A stretch of 64,000 bases of DNA, from contig CM036760.1 in the NCBI GenBank assembly GCA_020796225.1, forward strand, positions 4,210,501 through 4,274,500, given 5' to 3'. Position 1 is the first letter of the stretch. Each line of letters starts with the position of its first letter. The position numbers and the translations under genes were made by a program. A model generated the notes under the pieces. It saw only the letters and a program-made list of their open reading frames with translations. It ran no database searches and was not told where the DNA came from. This document shows, one piece after another, positions 61,516 through 64,000 of this stretch. The stretch comes from Arion vulgaris. Lineage: Eukaryota > Mollusca > Gastropoda > Stylommatophora > Arionidae.

Positions 61516-63008
61516 CAATCCTACCTATCTAGGAATAAAATTCGACAAAAGACTCACATGGGGTCCCCACATAGAAGAAACACAAAGGAAAGCCACAATA
61601 AGATTAAGACTCATGAAAAAACTAGCAGGAACCCACTGGGGCGCAGATACAAACAATACACGTCAAATATATACAGGATATGTACGTCCAAAACTGGAGT
61701 ATGGCACATGAGCCTACACAACCGCAGCACAAACAAATCTACACAACCTAGATAAAAACCAGAACAGTCCTCAGAATCATCACCGGAGGTCTGAGAAGCA
61801 CACAAATCAAATATCTGGAGGCAACTGCTGGCACTGAGAGCCTGGGACAACGCAGGGAACAAAAAATACTCACACTATCAGAAAAGTTAATGCGCACAGA
61901 AAATAACCCCATGCACCAAACAATCAACGAACCAACCAAAAACCGCATAAAAAAGACACAGCTTCCATCACTTGTCAAAATCACTCTCTGCAAATAACAT
62001 GGACATCCTCTCAAAGACCCAGCAACCTGGGAAATGATAGTACCATTCAACAACGCAGACCTACAGCCAACTTCACATGATAACAATTCCAGATGTAGAC
62101 AAAAGGGTGAAGAAACAGGTCCCATCTTGAGAGCAAAGACACCAGAACACATTGACACCTCATACCCCCATCCCGAGTGGACCTATATATACACAGACCG
62201 ATCATCAGACACGACAGCGAGGAAAGGAGGGACCGGAACCATCATCATACTCCAAGATGGCACTACACTAACAAATTCAAGTGCCACTGGAGAACTATCA
62301 ACAAATTTTAGAGCTGAACAACAGGCAATTGTGGATGCCTCAAAAATACTGCAGCAAAGAAACGTCCAAAACAACAAACTTGTCTTCCTTTGCGACTGCT
62401 TGTCAGTCCTGCAGGCCACACAAGGAACCACAAGATAACATGGAAAGAGAGCTAACACTGCAGCTAAACAAGCTCTCAGAACACAACAAAATTATTCTCC
62501 GGTGGATATCAGCCCACTGTGGCGTTCCAGGAAATGAGAGAGCAGACATGCTGGCTAAGGAGGAAACAAAACTTACACAACAGAAACACCCAGTATCACT
62601 ACCAGAAATCAAGACACATATCAAAGAAATTACAAAGAGGTATGGAGGCAACACACCCACAGCAAACACCCACAAGATCCCATCAGCAGACTAAACAGAA
62701 AACAGCACACAACAATCTTTCGCCTAGAACAGGTCACTGCAGGCTCAACCGCCACATGCACAGAATAAAGCCTGCTCAGACTGCACAGTGTGCATGCCAG
62801 ACAGAAACACAGACTCCAGAGCACATCCTGCAGTCATGTCCATCATACATACACCAACGAAATGAAACATGGCCTCATGAACAAAGCTTACAGAACAAGC
62901 TATGGGAAACTCTCGAAGAACTCCAACTGACATGCAGCTTCATAGAGGCAACCCATCTCCTGATTTAGACGAGCATACAAAACTGAACGCAAAGAATAAG
63001 AAGAAGAA
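61516..63008 (+). mobile_element. LINE-X, 5'-truncated I/Jockey-type non-LTR retrotransposon with RNase H, 1,493 bp
   Basis: Flanked by a perfect 12-bp duplication GATTTATAAACT (61504-61515 and 63009-63020). Domains in order: end of reverse transcriptase/thumb (YLGIKFDKRLTW, RLRLMKKLAGTHWGA, VRPKLEYG; then RIITGGLRSTQIK and LGQRREQ, 61516-61880); RNase H (Asp in YTDRSS at 62196, Glu in FRAEQQAI at 62316, Asp in FLCDCLS at 62394, His in WISAHCGVPGNERAD at 62515, final Asp at 62545); C-terminal Cys-containing part (GHCRLNRHMHR, CAC.., PEHILQSC, 62720-62968). It stops at 62966. Frame changes near 61700, 62430 and 62690 make it inactive. Tail GAACGCAAAGAATAAGAAGA plus AGAAG. Confidence 0.93.
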
Positions 63009-63020
63009 GATTTATAAACT

Positions 63021-63637
63021 GTATCATGTCAGTGATAGATGTTGATGACATTAAAAGTCGCTATGTTTTAGAGAAAGAAATGATGGGTATAGTTAATGGA
63101 AGGAAAAGTAGGGGACAACTTTGGCAACGTAACTGTTTGTTTTCTAACCCCCACCCCCAGAAATATGGGATTATTTACCCTGTTTCCTATATTGAGTGGG
63201 GATGGGGTGGGAGTACCTGGCTTTCTTGAAGACACAGAAACCTCCAACAGCTCTAGACGTGTAGTGCTATGTTTAGTGTAGCAGAGTATCTGTTGACCAC
63301 TCTTATGTGACCATTGTGTAATTTTCGCCAGAGAAGATACTGATCGATCACCTGCACGGACAGACGAATTGCATTCTCTCAAACGATCAATTAGGGCTGT
63401 TTATTTTTGGCCTTTTTGATCTAAGTCAGGGATCGTTCAGGAACCATTGTATACGAAGATTTGGAGGGCGAGAGAACAAGCAAGAGATTGATAGTCTTTC
63501 AGACTGGATAAGAGCGACTTTCGGCAAAAACTTGCTACATTGAAAAAAGCGTTATAAAATGTTGTTTAAAACAATATCTCTGAAGCAAATATCTCTTAGT
63601 GATGTTATAAAACAAAGAAAATATAGCGATGAATTAT
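63021..63637. other. Unassigned stretch
   Basis: GGGGGTGGGGGTT-type run (reverse of CCCCCACCCCCAG) near 63151; no repeat or exon recognised. Confidence 0.35.
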
Positions 63638-63872
63638 CTTCTTCTTCTTCTAACGCTCCATATCGACCAATTGTTAAACCACTCTATGTGATCCGAACCT
63701 GCGATTGTACGTTGTACCAATTATACGTCTACAAGTAGTCCAGCAAATCCCGATTTCTTCAACTCTTTTTGTTGACGAGGGTAGCTTCATCAGTCGTCCC
63801 TTACAACGTATCTTGTAGGTAGCAGTGTTGTTAGTGGTTGTTCTCATAGCGAATCATGGCAAAACACGGGCG
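63638..63872 (-). mobile_element. SINE-B
   Basis: Long TTC tail then TAACGCTCCATATCGACCAA; core diverged (GTCGTCCCTTACAACGTATC); head degenerate. Confidence 0.83.
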
Positions 63873-63884
63873 AGTTGCCTCTTC

Positions 63885-64000
63885 CATTTTCTACATTACA
63901 TCGGTGACCCTCGCCGGTGCTACAATTCGTGCACTTCAGTTGAAATCTTCCTATGTAAGAAAGAGATCGAAGCACACTTGGTTACTCACGGAAATGCAAT
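63885..64000 (+). mobile_element. SINE-I, runs off the window
   Basis: GACCCTCGCCGGTGCTACAA, TTGAAATCTTCCTATGTAAG, AAAGAGATCGAAGCACACTT and GGTTACTCACGGAAATGCAA. The tail would lie beyond 64000. Confidence 0.8.

Overview
The window looks like metazoan nuclear DNA: AT-rich, gene-poor and packed with degenerate retroposons and tandem arrays. A gastropod or other mollusc is the best guess, because the mix of tRNA-derived SINEs with GAA tails, LINE 3' ends and short hAT-like elements fits. That host call is inference from general impression, not a database match. Nothing points to bacterial, organellar or viral DNA.

The only credible host gene is on the + strand near 42.5 kb. An exon at about 42531-42802 has a pyrimidine-rich acceptor, an ATG at 42589 opening MSRRKQSRPRHV (the N-terminal NuRD-recruiting motif type of FOG, SALL, BCL11 and ZNF521 zinc-finger factors), and a GTGAGT donor. 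No zinc-finger exon is visible downstream, so the rest of the window is probably a large first coding intron. CpG-rich segments at 41879-42176 and 11751-12165 are weak candidates for upstream exon or promoter.

Most of the rest is repeats. The labels used below are mine. SINE-A and SINE-B are about 240-260 bp, each with a shared GTCGTAAGAGGCGACT core and a (GAA)n tail. SINE-C is about 205 bp, tRNA-derived, with A and B boxes. SINE-L, SINE-M and SINE-I are other tRNA-headed or tail-repeat families. D, J, P, Q, R, S and T are further dispersed repeats. hAT-H is a 162-166 bp terminal-inverted-repeat element with 8-bp target duplications. LINE-E, G, N, O, X and Y are 5'-truncated, frameshifted non-LTR retrotransposon 3' ends. 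LINE-X (61516-63008) encodes the end of a reverse transcriptase, an RNase H domain and a Cys-containing C-terminus, and is bounded by a perfect 12-bp duplication.

Tandem arrays are numerous: 31 bp (3.7-4.4 kb), a GC-rich 20-22 bp array (5.1-5.6 kb), 24 bp (8.2 kb), ACT (9.0-9.5 kb), 72 bp (17.7-18.4 kb), 50 bp (22.7 kb), 30 bp (23.4 kb), 43 bp (24.2 kb), 36 bp (32.3 kb), 39 bp (36.3 kb), 31 bp (40.8-41.3 kb), 23 bp (44.4 kb), 19 bp (45.1-45.6 kb) and a long TCTA/TCCA run (47.1-47.4 kb). Most long open frames lie in these arrays and are not genes.

The most interesting system is a SINE/LINE partnership. SINE-A, a 589-bp composite at 55428-56016 and LINE-X end in nearly the same tail, GAACGCAAAGAA plus GAA repeats. 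The composite joins a SINE-A head to sequence encoding a C-terminus like that of LINE-X, and has its own 13-bp target duplication. Nested insertions with readable target duplications give a local order of events (C into A, D and E; A into B and a satellite; J into B; hAT-H into a LINE, B and I).
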